A stretch of DNA of 64,000 nt from a bacterium (GTDB taxonomy: Bacteria > Cyanobacteriota > Vampirovibrionia > Vampirovibrionales > Vampirovibrionaceae): positions 1,111,994 through 1,175,993 of the forward strand of contig JAUIEU010000001.1 in the NCBI GenBank assembly GCA_030429585.1. Reading direction: 5' to 3'. The notes under the pieces are model-generated. The model did no database searches. It was not told the origin of the DNA and saw only the letters and a list, made by a program, of their open reading frames with translations. Positions within the stretch are counted from its first letter, which is position 1. The number at the start of each line of letters is the position of its first letter. Shown in pieces: positions 1-12,530 of this stretch. The position numbers and the translations under genes were made by a program.

Positions 1-185
1 CCACCTTATGGGGCTACAACTGGGAATGTGGCACCAACCTAAGCCAAGGCAGTGTGGCGTCTACCGGCAGTAGCAGCATGCCTGCTGCGGGCAATACCAC
101 TAGCCCACAAGCAACACCAGCCGCCGCCCCCGCTAGCGCTAACCCGCTAAAACGCTTCGGCAAATTTGGCCGCTTTGGCCGCTAG
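1..185 (+). CDS. C-terminal end of an unknown protein (partial)
   Basis: The third forward frame is open from the window edge to the TAG at 183-185, giving about 60 residues. The visible part starts with an aromatic, Cys-containing stretch (WGYNWECGTNL). It continues through an Ala/Pro/Ser/Thr-rich linker and ends in a basic Phe-Gly tail (KRFGKFGRFGR). Base usage fits the neighbouring genes. The family is not recognisable from this tail. The next gene follows 55 bp downstream on the same strand, so the two may be co-transcribed and share an envelope role; this is inference from spacing only. Confidence 0.6.
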   Translation, partial: TLWGYNWECGTNLSQGSVASTGSSSMPAAGNTTSPQATPAAAPASANPLKRFGKFGRFGR

Positions 186-240
186 GCTAAGGCTGTTGCC
201 CCACCTGTATTTGTATTCCTCATTTAAAAGGAGTTTACCC

Positions 241-684
241 ATGTTTTTAAACACATCCCTTATTGGCAAAAGCCTGCAGCTAGGGCTGGCCGTTATGTTG
301 GCTGCTTGCTGCACCGTGGCCACCGCCCAGGCCGAAATAACCCCCATTGGTGGCAAAATTGTGAATGTTAGCCACGAAAAAATTACCCTGGCCAACAAAA
401 CCGTGGCGGATAAAGTAAGCGTGACCATTGACCCTTGCACCACACCTGGGCAACTAAAAACCCTAACCTACAACCCCTCTACCGTGTCGGATCGTCATAC
501 CCTTGGGTTTTTGTACGAGGCCAATTTAAACCAGGCCCGCAGCCCGTTTATGACCAAGCCCCAGCCCCAAGTAAACGGCTTTGGCTTGTTTTGGGTGGAT
601 ACCAATAACCACATTAGCCGCAGCGGCTTTTTAGGCCACAACGTAGGCTGCGGGCAAATCGGTAGCTTGTCTGGCCAGTTTTAG
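241..684 (+). CDS. small exported protein of unknown function
   Basis: The 148-residue product starts at the ATG at 241, which is preceded by a good AAGGAG Shine-Dalgarno sequence; the same frame is open further upstream but without such a site. Residues 1-31 form an export signal. Two readings are possible: signal peptidase I cleavage after AQA (about 31), or a lipoprotein signal with lipobox LAAC at Cys22. The mature part has two further Cys residues (DPCTTPG and NVGCGQI), which could form a disulfide. No family is recognised. A strong terminator follows immediately, so this ends the transcript that also carries the upstream partial gene. Confidence 0.75.
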   Translation: MFLNTSLIGKSLQLGLAVMLAACCTVATAQAEITPIGGKIVNVSHEKITLANKTVADKVSVTIDPCTTPGQLKTLTYNPSTVSDRHTLGFLYEANLNQARSPFMTKPQPQVNGFGLFWVDTNNHISRSGFLGHNVGCGQIGSLSGQF

Positions 685-711
685 TCATTCGGTTACCAAA
701 AAAAATAAGCG

Positions 712-747
712 AAAGCGGCTATACCCAACGGTACAGCCGCTTTTTTT
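712..747 (+). terminator. Rho-independent terminator
   Basis: A 13-bp stem (AAGCGGCTATACC paired with GGTACAGCCGCTT), a CAAC loop and a run of T residues lie 28 bp after the stop at 684. It ends the rightward transcript. Confidence 0.9.
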
Positions 748-853
748 ACAGCAAATTCATTTGTTTTTATTTTGCAACAAACTATCACTAAGTAGGCTTA
801 GTGCCCGTTTATGCCATTACCCCTACCCACTATAAATTATAGAAACAACTGCA

Positions 854-1321
854 ATGCCCCCTGCTAACCTAAATACCGCCTTTAAAGAATACCTGTTTAG
901 CCAATATAAATTGATGCTAAAAGGAGAGCAATCTGCCATTACTGATACCAATACTGATGGCGATATTCACCATATTAGCGAAGGCGAATATGGTGAACTT
1001 CAACGCATTTTTGTAGATAAGCAAGCTCTCCGAGCGCGCCTTAGTAATATGAGCCTTGCCAACAGCATCACTGCATCAAACAAAGGGACGGCAGGCAGCT
1101 TGCCTGCAAGCCAGTTACCTACGCTGAAAGATAAACTCGCCACCGCAAAAAAAGAAGTTGCCCAATTAGAAGGCGAGCTAGCAGAAAGTAACAATGACTT
1201 TAGCCCGCTTGGCCTAGGTAACTATGCCAGCTTTAAGCCCACAGCAGATGCGATAGCCCAAGCCGTGAAAAATAGCCAAGCTCAACACGCGGCAGATTCT
1301 ACTCCGAGTGACAACGGTTAA
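854..1321 (+). CDS. unknown protein with an EF-hand-like loop and coiled coil
   Basis: The product has 155 residues and no signal peptide or membrane segment. Residues about 30-45 read DTNTDGDIHHISEGE, which fits the first eight positions of an EF-hand calcium loop (D-x-N-x-D-G-x-I), although position 12 is Ser with Glu one residue later. Residues about 85-110 are rich in Lys, Glu and Leu (LKDKLATAKKEVAQLEGEL) and likely form a coiled coil. There is no clear ribosome site before the ATG; an AT-rich TATAAATTAT lies about 20 bp upstream. Calcium binding is inferred. The better EF-hand protein at 61793-62692 may be a relative. The gene converges with the minus-strand gene ending at 1325. Confidence 0.65.
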   Translation: MPPANLNTAFKEYLFSQYKLMLKGEQSAITDTNTDGDIHHISEGEYGELQRIFVDKQALRARLSNMSLANSITASNKGTAGSLPASQLPTLKDKLATAKKEVAQLEGELAESNNDFSPLGLGNYASFKPTADAIAQAVKNSQAQHAADSTPSDNG

Positions 1322-1324
1322 ACC

Positions 1325-2122
1325 TTAAAACAGCCCGGGTATCATGGCATCGCGCTTTTGGGCAAAATTAGGGAACACCAACAGCTTGCCTTCTTTATCG
1401 CGCCAGCGCACCCAGCCAATCGGGCTTTCGCGGTTAAAATCCCACGCTTCTACCAACAGCCAATTACCGCGTGCATGGTGCACCTTTAGTTGGCGTATCA
1501 AGGTCAAATCCAACAGCTCCGCATCATCTTTAGGCTGCTGGCGTAAGCTCCGTTGGTATTCTGGCACCCCACTTAACCACACAATGCCCGTGGCCCGTGC
1601 ATTGGCGCGCATAAAATCCAACCACGGCTGAAACCGCGCCCAGTGACGTGGCCATTCCGTGGTGTCATCGGGGTTAAATTTTTCTCGCAAGGGCACCCAA
1701 GCGGTGGCCTTTGGATCGTTGGCGCCGCGGCGCGGCTCAATCAGTACCTCTACCCAACCTTCGCCGTTATCGCCCACTACCGGCAGCACTGCCATTTTAA
1801 GGGTAGGGTAAAACGCTAAAAATCGCCGACCTGCCGGTTCTGAGAGTCGTTTGGCTTCCGATTTAACATACATACCGCGGCTATCCGGCTTCCACGTCCA
1901 CACGTCCATGGGTTCAGAGGCGGGGTCTGGGTGGGCATACAGCGGCATCACCGAAGGGGCGAAATACACACCAATACCATAACTTCGGGCATCGCTAAAC
2001 CGCTTGGGTTGCAGGCCAGGCTGCATAGCCCAAGCTGGCAGCATAACACCCAGCAAGGCCACCGCCACCGTCAGCAAGACAATCGGTAAAAAACGTTTCA
2101 TGGTTATATTGTCGCACAGCAC
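1325..2122 (-). CDS. exported protein with SH3-like segments
   Basis: The product has a classic signal peptide (MKRFLPIVLLTVAVALLG..PAWA). Two starts are possible. The GTG at 2122 has an AGGGAGG site 11 nt upstream; the ATG at 2101 begins the signal peptide proper. Two stretches, about residues 130-165 (ending in TAWVPLREKF) and 220-255 (GNWLLVEAWD then IGWVRWRDKEGK), have the alternating pattern and terminal GWV-type strands of bacterial SH3-like domains. Such domains commonly bind cell-wall material. No catalytic domain is seen. The role is unknown; periplasmic location is inferred from the signal peptide. Confidence 0.7.
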   Translation of the reverse strand: MLCDNITMKRFLPIVLLTVAVALLGVMLPAWAMQPGLQPKRFSDARSYGIGVYFAPSVMPLYAHPDPASEPMDVWTWKPDSRGMYVKSEAKRLSEPAGRRFLAFYPTLKMAVLPVVGDNGEGWVEVLIEPRRGANDPKATAWVPLREKFNPDDTTEWPRHWARFQPWLDFMRANARATGIVWLSGVPEYQRSLRQQPKDDAELLDLTLIRQLKVHHARGNWLLVEAWDFNRESPIGWVRWRDKEGKLLVFPNFAQKRDAMIPGLF

Positions 2123-2155
2123 GCCAAAACGTTCCTCCCTTGTGTGGGGGTTCCA

Positions 2156-2983
2156 CTAAACGGGGCAGGCAACAGGCACGTGGCATTGGCCCATACTATA
2201 CGTCACCGCTTGGCCGCCCAGCTGCACACGCGGGCCCACCAGCCGAGTCATCACATTGCCCCCACGCGCAGAGGCCTGAAAGCAATGAAGGATGGCTTTA
2301 CCTAATTTATCTGCCCAATAAGGCGCAATCACACAGTGGGCAGAACCTGTCACCGGGTCTTCATTAATGCCCACGCTTGGGCAAAAGAAACGAGACACCA
2401 CATCATAAGGCTGGGCGATATCCGCTTTGGCCGTCACAATTAAGCCACGACAAGGCAAGCCGGCAATGGCGGCAGCATTAGGCTCAAAATCGCGAACAGT
2501 GGCTTCGTTGGGTAATTCGACTAGCCAATCTTCTTCAGAGCAAAAGGCCGGGGCGTCGATACCGTTTAGCGCCTCACCCAAGCGTTCCAGTGGCAACGGC
2601 TCAATAACAGGGCGGGCAGGGAAATCCATCCAATACGTGTTTTCTTGTTTCAAAACCGTTAAATTGCCAGCATGGCGGGTACTAAAGGTAACGTGAGGAT
2701 GATGCCAATGAAGTTCTTCAAACAGGGTGTGGGCTGCGGCTAACGTGGCATGGCCACACAAGGTCACTTCGCACGTTGGGGTAAACCAGCGCAACTCATA
2801 ATCAGACGTGGTATCCACCGTATTACGAACGATAAAGGCCGTTTCCGATAGATTGTGCTCTGCTGCAATGGCCAGTAATGTGTCGTCCGGCAACCAAGCC
2901 TCTAAAGGAATCACCACCGCCGGGTTCCCCGTAAACACTTCTTCGGCAAAGGCATCCACTTGATAAAAAGGTAACGCCGTCAT
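2156..2983 (-). CDS. PhzF family isomerase
   Basis: The 275-residue length and sequence match the PhzF/YddE family, which has a diaminopimelate-epimerase-like fold. Visible family marks are the N-terminal FYQVDAF..TGNPAVV, the NLSETAF segment holding the expected catalytic acid Glu47, CGHATLAAAH at about 75, and the C-terminal NEDPVTGSAHC segment. Characterised members isomerise trans-2,3-dihydro-3-hydroxyanthranilate in phenazine synthesis, but most genomic copies stand alone with unknown substrates. No phenazine genes are nearby, so the substrate is unknown. The gene begins just downstream of the rRNA terminator and is expected to have its own promoter in the 40-bp gap. Confidence 0.9.
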   Translation of the reverse strand: MTALPFYQVDAFAEEVFTGNPAVVIPLEAWLPDDTLLAIAAEHNLSETAFIVRNTVDTTSDYELRWFTPTCEVTLCGHATLAAAHTLFEELHWHHPHVTFSTRHAGNLTVLKQENTYWMDFPARPVIEPLPLERLGEALNGIDAPAFCSEEDWLVELPNEATVRDFEPNAAAIAGLPCRGLIVTAKADIAQPYDVVSRFFCPSVGINEDPVTGSAHCVIAPYWADKLGKAILHCFQASARGGNVMTRLVGPRVQLGGQAVTYSMGQCHVPVACPV

Positions 2984-3023
2984 CTCATCCGTCTTCCGTT
3001 CAACAAAAAATATACTAATGAAA

Positions 3024-3058
3024 AAAGCCCCGTATCGATATTATCAATAGGGGCTTTA
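3024..3058 (-). terminator. terminator of the 23S-5S transcript
   Basis: AAAGCCCC at 3024-3031 pairs with GGGGCTTT at 3050-3057. Read on the minus strand the stem is followed by a T run. It lies just beyond the 5S gene and ends the 23S-5S unit. Confidence 0.88.
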
Positions 3059-3070
3059 GTTAAAAAAACC

Positions 3071-3186
3071 TTGGCAGAGGGCTATCTTTCCGGGCGGTGG
3101 CCCGCCGAGTATTGTCGCTGACGTTGAGCTTAACGGCCGTGTTCGGTATGGGAACGGGTGGAACCTCAGGTCTTAACCACCAAGAA
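3071..3186 (-). rRNA. rrf: 5S ribosomal RNA
   Basis: The minus strand carries the 5S signature, including the CCGAACACGG-type central segment and GCCGAGTA near the 3' half. The 5' CTTGG pairs with the 3' CCAAG to close the molecule, giving about 116 nt. It follows 23S by about 140 nt and precedes a terminator. Confidence 0.93.
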
Positions 3187-3325
3187 TGCTAGGGTTATCT
3201 CGCAAACTGGATAACTGAATCGATCAGGTTAATGTTTGTATAAACTACGCAATAAACTATTTATGTGATTCGTAATCTTCACTTAGTCACTTAACCGCGC
3301 CTTCGTAAAAAGGCGTTAAGCAACA

Positions 3326-6329
<3,004 letters not shown>

Positions 6330-6520
6330 AGTATCACCTGACAGTTAAAACGTTGCCGCCTTACTTACCAGATGTGCTTAACTGATTAATTAACCAAGCA
6401 AAGATTACTTGAGAATCACACATCAACTGTGAATTTAACATGGTCTGCCTTGCGGCTTTCCATGGTAAAATCCTTAATGTTTTAGTTTATTTTAATAGGA
6501 GTTATTTATACAGGACAAAT

Positions 6521-6571
6521 GTTATAGATTCGGCTGCAGGCCCAGAGTCATTAGGGCTTGCAATCTATAAC
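6521..6571. repeat. long hairpin in the 23S leader
   Basis: GTTATAGATT pairs perfectly with AATCTATAAC. An inner GCAGGCCC/GGGCTTGC stem (one G-U pair) stacks on it with a 5-nt bulge, giving about 18 bp in total. It lies about 190 nt upstream of mature 23S and downstream of the candidate promoter, so it would be in the pre-23S leader. A role in processing or folding is inferred; there is no T run typical of a terminator. Confidence 0.6.
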
Positions 6572-6647
6572 ACCTGATCGATGCAATTATCAAGGTACGA
6601 GTGGCATTGCTGCCGTCCGACCAACACCGTTGTGTTGAGCGGAGATG

Positions 6648-6677
6648 TATATTCTCCGAAAGACGGAAAGGCGTCAA
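6648..6677 (-). promoter_or_regulatory. candidate promoter for 23S-5S
   Basis: On the minus strand TTGACG (6672-6677) is separated by 18 bp from AATATA (6648-6653). An A/T-rich tract resembling an UP element precedes the -35 box. The -35 hexamer is the same TTGACG as in the 16S promoter at 12362-12367. The -10 box is weak, so the call is moderate. Confidence 0.5.
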
Positions 6678-6785
6678 CCTTTTTTTTAAAATTAGTTGGC
6701 AAGAGGAGGAAAACCCGTCACATATTGTTACTAGTACACTTATCGTAAACCTGCTTAAATCCATGCTGCCATGGAACTACCCCTT

Positions 6786-7106
6786 TTAAGAACAATAAGA
6801 ATGGTCTTTTCTTGCCCTCTCTACAAGCTTACATATTTCATGGCCAATCGTATCTTTAATAGCAGCCAATTCTTTCCTGGCAGCACTCGGAGAAAGATTC
6901 TGGGGGGAGAAAGCATCCAATAACTCTTGATGCATTTTTCTTATAGTATTCAAAGGGATCCTATGTTTTTGTGTTGTTGCAACAATAAGGCTACCCGTTA
7001 CTGGATCATCTAAGAGAGAGACATGATGAGGCTTAATCCCAGACACTTTTTTTACTTCTTCCTTGACCTTATTTAAGAACTTCTCTTTTTCTGAGCTCGA
7101 AAGCAT
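6786..7106 (-). CDS. small hypothetical protein
   Basis: This 106-residue ORF lies in the gap between the 16S and 23S genes. It is charged and predicted helical (KEKFLNKVKEEVKKV), with a middle segment DDPVTGSLIVATTQKHRIPL and a basic C-terminus. It has no signal peptide, membrane segment or known motif. The AGAG before the ATG is a weak ribosome site. A TATAAC -10-like sequence lies about 10 bp upstream, which would leave a very short leader. It could be a real lineage-specific gene or a chance ORF; comparison with relatives would decide. Confidence 0.45.
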   Translation of the reverse strand: MLSSSEKEKFLNKVKEEVKKVSGIKPHHVSLLDDPVTGSLIVATTQKHRIPLNTIRKMHQELLDAFSPQNLSPSAARKELAAIKDTIGHEICKLVERARKDHSYCS

Positions 7107-7385
7107 CTCTGTTATAGTGGGTTCATTGCCCCAAACAGGTCTTTCTTTGCCTTTTTATCCCACTCTACAATCAGCCCAAAATTCGGCCTCGCCAAAGAAA
7201 CAGGGTTTAAATTATTTATCACTTATATAATATCCTTAACATCACTAACAGCTCCGGTTGCTTATACAAAGAATCTGAAAACTAACTATTGCCAACAGTA
7301 TTAAACCTATGGCCTGCCAATATATCAAGAAACTTCATTATAAAAAATAAAGGCAATCCAATAAGTTAAGCACCGTTAATAAGCT

Positions 7386-8708
7386 ATGAGCAGGGTTTTA
7401 TTACCAACGTTAGGGGCAACCACGGATAATGCCCTAAGCAAACCCACCGCCACCTTTGGCGCCAGCAATGGGGTGCCGCTGGATGTGTATGTCTCTAAAA
7501 ACCAAGTACTCAGCCGGGTAGTGATAGAACTGCTGGGCCTAGACCCGTGGAAGCTAGCCTTTGCCCGAAATAAATACGAACGCCTAGAAAAAGCCTGGGT
7601 ATCCGCCTGTTGGCTAGTGATTGGGTTAGGCATCCCCGTACTGGTGCAGCTAGGCCTGCGTAAGCGCAAAACCCAGCAACTTGCCAAACGGTTTCACCTT
7701 TCTAATAATGCCTCGCCACTAAAAATAAGCTTTACCAAGCTGGGTAAGGCAGCCTCACTTCATGATTTTAAGACCGCTGTAAGCCACGCCACTAAAAAGA
7801 ACACAGGCACCGCTAGCTTTGTAAGGCCCCTAAGCCACCACGCCTTACAGGGGCTAAAAACCAGTGTGCGCCAAACCAAAATGGGCATTATGGTGTTGGA
7901 TTTACTGTTTATGGGGCTAAACGGCCAGCTGGCCAACTGGGGCAAAAATTGGATCACCAAGCAACTGGCCGGCACCGAATCCTTTTCTGGCTATATTGGC
8001 TACACTTCCTCCGGATTCCAGGAAAAACAGGCCACACAGTATAAAAAAGAGAAAAACTGGCGCATGATGGGCTCGCTTATTTCTGGGGTGATTGGGGTGG
8101 CCAGCTTTCCGCTATTATTTGCCGCCACCCTTAATCATAAAGGCGCTACGGGGCTTGGCAAACTTAAAAAAATGATTCCACATTTTGACTACACCGACGC
8201 CATTTATATGAGCAAGTGGCTCATTGCTTGGCATGGATTTTTCAACTTTGTGGTGCCCGGCATGTTTGCCAGCCGAGATAAACATGAACTACGCGAACAT
8301 CTATCTTCTATGGGTGCCTTATATTTTTTCTTTTTTGTAGGCGATAGTATTTTTAGTGGCATGGCTGCCAAACGTTTTGGCAAAAAGCTCCAACAAACGC
8401 TACCTAATATCCCCCTCTATAAGCACGTAACATTAGGGCCACTGCGTATTCCGTGGGGGGTGCCACTGCATAACATTCAGCAGCAATCCCAAACATTACG
8501 CCCCCACGTAAAAAAAGAAATCATGAAACTGGGGCGCTCTAACTTTTGGACAGGTATTATCACCACCGCCTTGGGGCTAGGCATTAGTACCACACTGATT
8601 AACAACTGGTTTACCCGAAAAAAAATCCAAGCTCAGCAAACCAAACAAGCCGCCCACGTTAGCCAATGGCTGGACAAGCTCAATTCACGCCCGACGAACA
8701 CTGCTTAG
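7386..8708 (+). CDS. multi-pass membrane protein, paralogue of the facing gene
   Basis: The product has 440 residues with several hydrophobic segments, at about 75-95, 170-190, 225-250, 275-300, 310-330 and 385-405. Residues 50-90 (LDPWKLAFARNKYERLEKAW then LVIGLGIPVLVQ) match the same region of the convergent neighbour (EPWVIGFSRNGTERLEK, FTIGLGLPLLLQ). Other shared blocks are FDYTDAIYMSKW / FDYHNTIYMSKW and a C-terminal GLGISTTLINNWFTRKK / ILGIATTLANNVYTKKK. The N-terminus carries a TATFGA Phe-Gly motif. No known family is recognised. The last 24 bp overlap the 3' end of the facing gene. Membrane location is inferred from sequence. Confidence 0.8.
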   Translation: MSRVLLPTLGATTDNALSKPTATFGASNGVPLDVYVSKNQVLSRVVIELLGLDPWKLAFARNKYERLEKAWVSACWLVIGLGIPVLVQLGLRKRKTQQLAKRFHLSNNASPLKISFTKLGKAASLHDFKTAVSHATKKNTGTASFVRPLSHHALQGLKTSVRQTKMGIMVLDLLFMGLNGQLANWGKNWITKQLAGTESFSGYIGYTSSGFQEKQATQYKKEKNWRMMGSLISGVIGVASFPLLFAATLNHKGATGLGKLKKMIPHFDYTDAIYMSKWLIAWHGFFNFVVPGMFASRDKHELREHLSSMGALYFFFFVGDSIFSGMAAKRFGKKLQQTLPNIPLYKHVTLGPLRIPWGVPLHNIQQQSQTLRPHVKKEIMKLGRSNFWTGIITTALGLGISTTLINNWFTRKKIQAQQTKQAAHVSQWLDKLNSRPTNTA

Positions 8709-9983
8709 CGGTTGTTTAAACAGACCACCATAGTGTTTAGCCATGTCTGCTTGTTGGTCGAGTAGTTTCTTTTTGGTGTACACATTATTAGCCAACGTGG
8801 TGGCAATGCCTAAAATTAAAGAGGTAGATAAAATACCAATCCGAAACTGCCAACGGGCCAGCTTGTCCACCATTTGGATTAACCCGGCTTTGGCAGGTTT
8901 AGTCATCTTCACCTTGTTTGCTTCCGTTTTAATATCACCCAATTTTCGCTCGATGGGCACACCCAACCAACCACGGTTAAATAGCTTAACACCTGCCAGC
9001 TTGCCCTTATATTTTTTCTGTAGCCACTTGCCCGCCAGGCCTGCAAACACCGCATCACCCATAAACACCATAACATCCGAAATTACACTTTTAACGACTT
9101 GTTCTCGTTTTTCATTTTTACTACGCGCCGCTAAGTAGCCAACCAAATTCCATGAAAACAAATTACTCCAAAACATCACCCATTTACTCATATAAATAGT
9201 GTTGTGATAATCAAAGGATTTTAGCAATTTTTTGGTTTTGCCTACCACCCCTTTTCCTACAGTCGCTTTGCTCCGCAATAGCCCAAGCAACACCAACGGC
9301 AACCCTGCTACGGCGACACCACTAAACACCATAGACAACCGTTGTTTTAGTGTTTTGGACTCATTGTACTCCTTGGCATTATTTTCTAACTGAGTACTTG
9401 TTGCCATCCCCATTTCACCACTAAAGCCTTTTTTATGGGTGCGTTTTTCAGTCAGTAAATTTCGGCCCCAAAAATAAATTTCGCCTTTGGCCGCCATAAA
9501 AAACAAATCCACCAACACGATGGCTAATTTTGCCCCTACTACCCATTTAACCAATCCGCCCAGTTTATTAGCATTAGCTAACCCTAATTTTTTGGCTAAC
9601 CTGGCAGATTGGGTAGCATCACCCTGCCAGTGGGATTTTTCCAGCTTTGTAAAGCTGGTATTTAATAAACCCTTAGTTTGGCTCGATAAGTTAAATTTAT
9701 TTTTTAAGGCACGTTCGTAAAACTTGCTTAGCGGGCGCTGTAATAGCAATGGCAAGCCCAAACCAATGGTAAACCAGGCTACCCCATCCATCAATTTTTC
9801 TAACCGCTCTGTCCCGTTACGGCTAAACCCAATGACCCAAGGCTCGTAACCTATAATATCAATCAAGCTTCGGTTCAATACTTCATTTTGGATGGCTTCA
9901 TTTTCAAAATTGCGAAAACTAAACCGCCCGCCAGCAAAAGCAGGAGAAATAGATTGAGATTGTGGGTAAACAGCACCCACCAT
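8685..9983 (-). CDS. multi-pass membrane protein, paralogue of the facing gene
   Basis: The start is set at the ATG at 9983; a TTG six bases upstream is less likely. The product of about 432 residues is a diverged copy of the protein at 7386-8708 over its whole length, with the same hydrophobic segments. Each ends in a long basic stretch with TTLxNN.(F/Y)T(R/K)KK. The N-terminal region has PAFAGGRFSFRN in place of the TATFGA of its partner. The two genes lie tail to tail and overlap by 24 bp, so they look like an inverted duplication that has since diverged. The direction matches the rRNA genes, so read-through toward 23S is possible in principle. Function unknown. Confidence 0.8.
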   Translation of the reverse strand: MVGAVYPQSQSISPAFAGGRFSFRNFENEAIQNEVLNRSLIDIIGYEPWVIGFSRNGTERLEKLMDGVAWFTIGLGLPLLLQRPLSKFYERALKNKFNLSSQTKGLLNTSFTKLEKSHWQGDATQSARLAKKLGLANANKLGGLVKWVVGAKLAIVLVDLFFMAAKGEIYFWGRNLLTEKRTHKKGFSGEMGMATSTQLENNAKEYNESKTLKQRLSMVFSGVAVAGLPLVLLGLLRSKATVGKGVVGKTKKLLKSFDYHNTIYMSKWVMFWSNLFSWNLVGYLAARSKNEKREQVVKSVISDVMVFMGDAVFAGLAGKWLQKKYKGKLAGVKLFNRGWLGVPIERKLGDIKTEANKVKMTKPAKAGLIQMVDKLARWQFRIGILSTSLILGIATTLANNVYTKKKLLDQQADMAKHYGGLFKQPLSSVRRA

Positions 9984-10164
9984 AACCAAACGACCTTTAT
10001 AAATTAAGTAACGACAAAAACCTGCCCGTACTAGGGGCAGTATAAAAACGGGCTTATCGTCGTCGTTGGGTCATCAATAGTCCACTAAAAAATTAATTGG
10101 TACGTTAATAAACACCCCACAATAATTTAATTGCGCAGCTATACCAAAACAGCATTTTACCTAA

Positions 10165-10335
10165 CTAGCCATAACCAAGAGTTTTATTACCTGAGTTAGC
10201 CCTAATACCTGGAAGTCTAGTAAGTCGTCTATTCAGCCACTCACCAATACGCTTCTCCGCATCCTGTAATATTTTTCTTCGAAGGGTTTGCCGAGAGGGG
10301 GTAGTAAACATCTTTGTTGGTACTAAGCATCTCAT
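10165..10335 (-). CDS. short basic peptide (56 residues)
   Basis: An ATG at 10335 is preceded by GAGGAG 10 nt upstream and opens 56 codons ending in TAG at 10165. The peptide is strongly basic (RRKILQDAEKRIGEWLNRRLTRL) with a helical middle. It lies downstream of the 16S terminator on the same strand. It is too short to classify. The good ribosome site supports it; lack of known relatives limits confidence. Confidence 0.4.
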   Translation of the reverse strand: MRCLVPTKMFTTPSRQTLRRKILQDAEKRIGEWLNRRLTRLPGIRANSGNKTLGYG

Positions 10336-10407
10336 AAACGGTTCTCTCCTCTAACCTAGCTTCTATCTATCACATTAAACCCCAAAAACCATATTTGATG
10401 CTAGGAG

Positions 10408-10446
10408 ACAAAAAAACCCCGCCATCTGATTAGAGAGCGAGGTTTT
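10408..10446 (-). terminator. terminator just downstream of 16S
   Basis: AAACCCCGC (10414-10422) pairs with GCGAGGTTT (10437-10445), with one G-U pair. On the minus strand the stem is followed by seven T residues. It lies about 175 nt past the 3' end of 16S and should end that transcript before 23S. Confidence 0.8.
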
Positions 10447-10614
10447 GATTACAGGGAAACCCTGATAACCGAAATATCGAAACACCTTGTTAGTTTTGCA
10501 TCGTCAACAAAGCTTGGCTGCCGGTGTGACCCGTGTGTTACCAAACTTTGGCTAGCATCTACTATAGGGAGATGCGATGTCGACCTGGAACTGGAGAACT
10601 AAAGTTCTCAGTAT

Positions 10615-12127
<1,513 letters not shown>

Positions 12128-12339
12128 AAACTTGGAAATTCTTTAAAAAGAATCTTAAAGGTTTCTTCGCTTATCAGAGTTGGTCACTAGCTGGCAATTG
12201 TTCAAAATTTAACGAGGTTTGTTTCCAACCAAGCTGTTGATGACTTGGTTAGATACTTGTTTCGATATTCGGTTATCAAGGTTCAGAGCGTGCCTTACAG
12301 CGACTGGCAACCGGTGTCACCTGCGCTTCAGGACTTGTA

Positions 12340-12367
12340 ACTATAGTTCATCAACCTTGGGCGTCAA
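12340..12367 (-). promoter_or_regulatory. strong sigma70-type promoter of 16S
   Basis: On the minus strand TTGACG (12362-12367), a 16-bp spacer and TATAGT (12340-12345) form a near-consensus promoter. An A/T-rich tract (TTTTTTAAAAAA) directly upstream looks like an UP element. It lies about 210 nt upstream of 16S. Confidence 0.8.
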
Positions 12368-12447
12368 GCACTTTTTTAAAAAACGTTTGTTGCGTTACCT
12401 AGCCGTTACAAATCACGGTTGTAGCAATCATTGGTAGAGCCACGCAA

Positions 12448-12476
12448 TTTTACTGGGTCAGTGATTTTAGTATAAT
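12448..12476 (+). promoter_or_regulatory. promoter of the HEXXH protein gene
   Basis: A consensus TATAAT at 12471-12476 has TTTTAC 17 bp upstream (12448-12453). It drives the gene starting at 12531, divergently from 16S. Confidence 0.65.
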
Positions 12477-12530
12477 TAGAAAACATTAAGTCAGTTCATT
12501 TTACGGTTTTAACCATCAATTTATTTCAAC

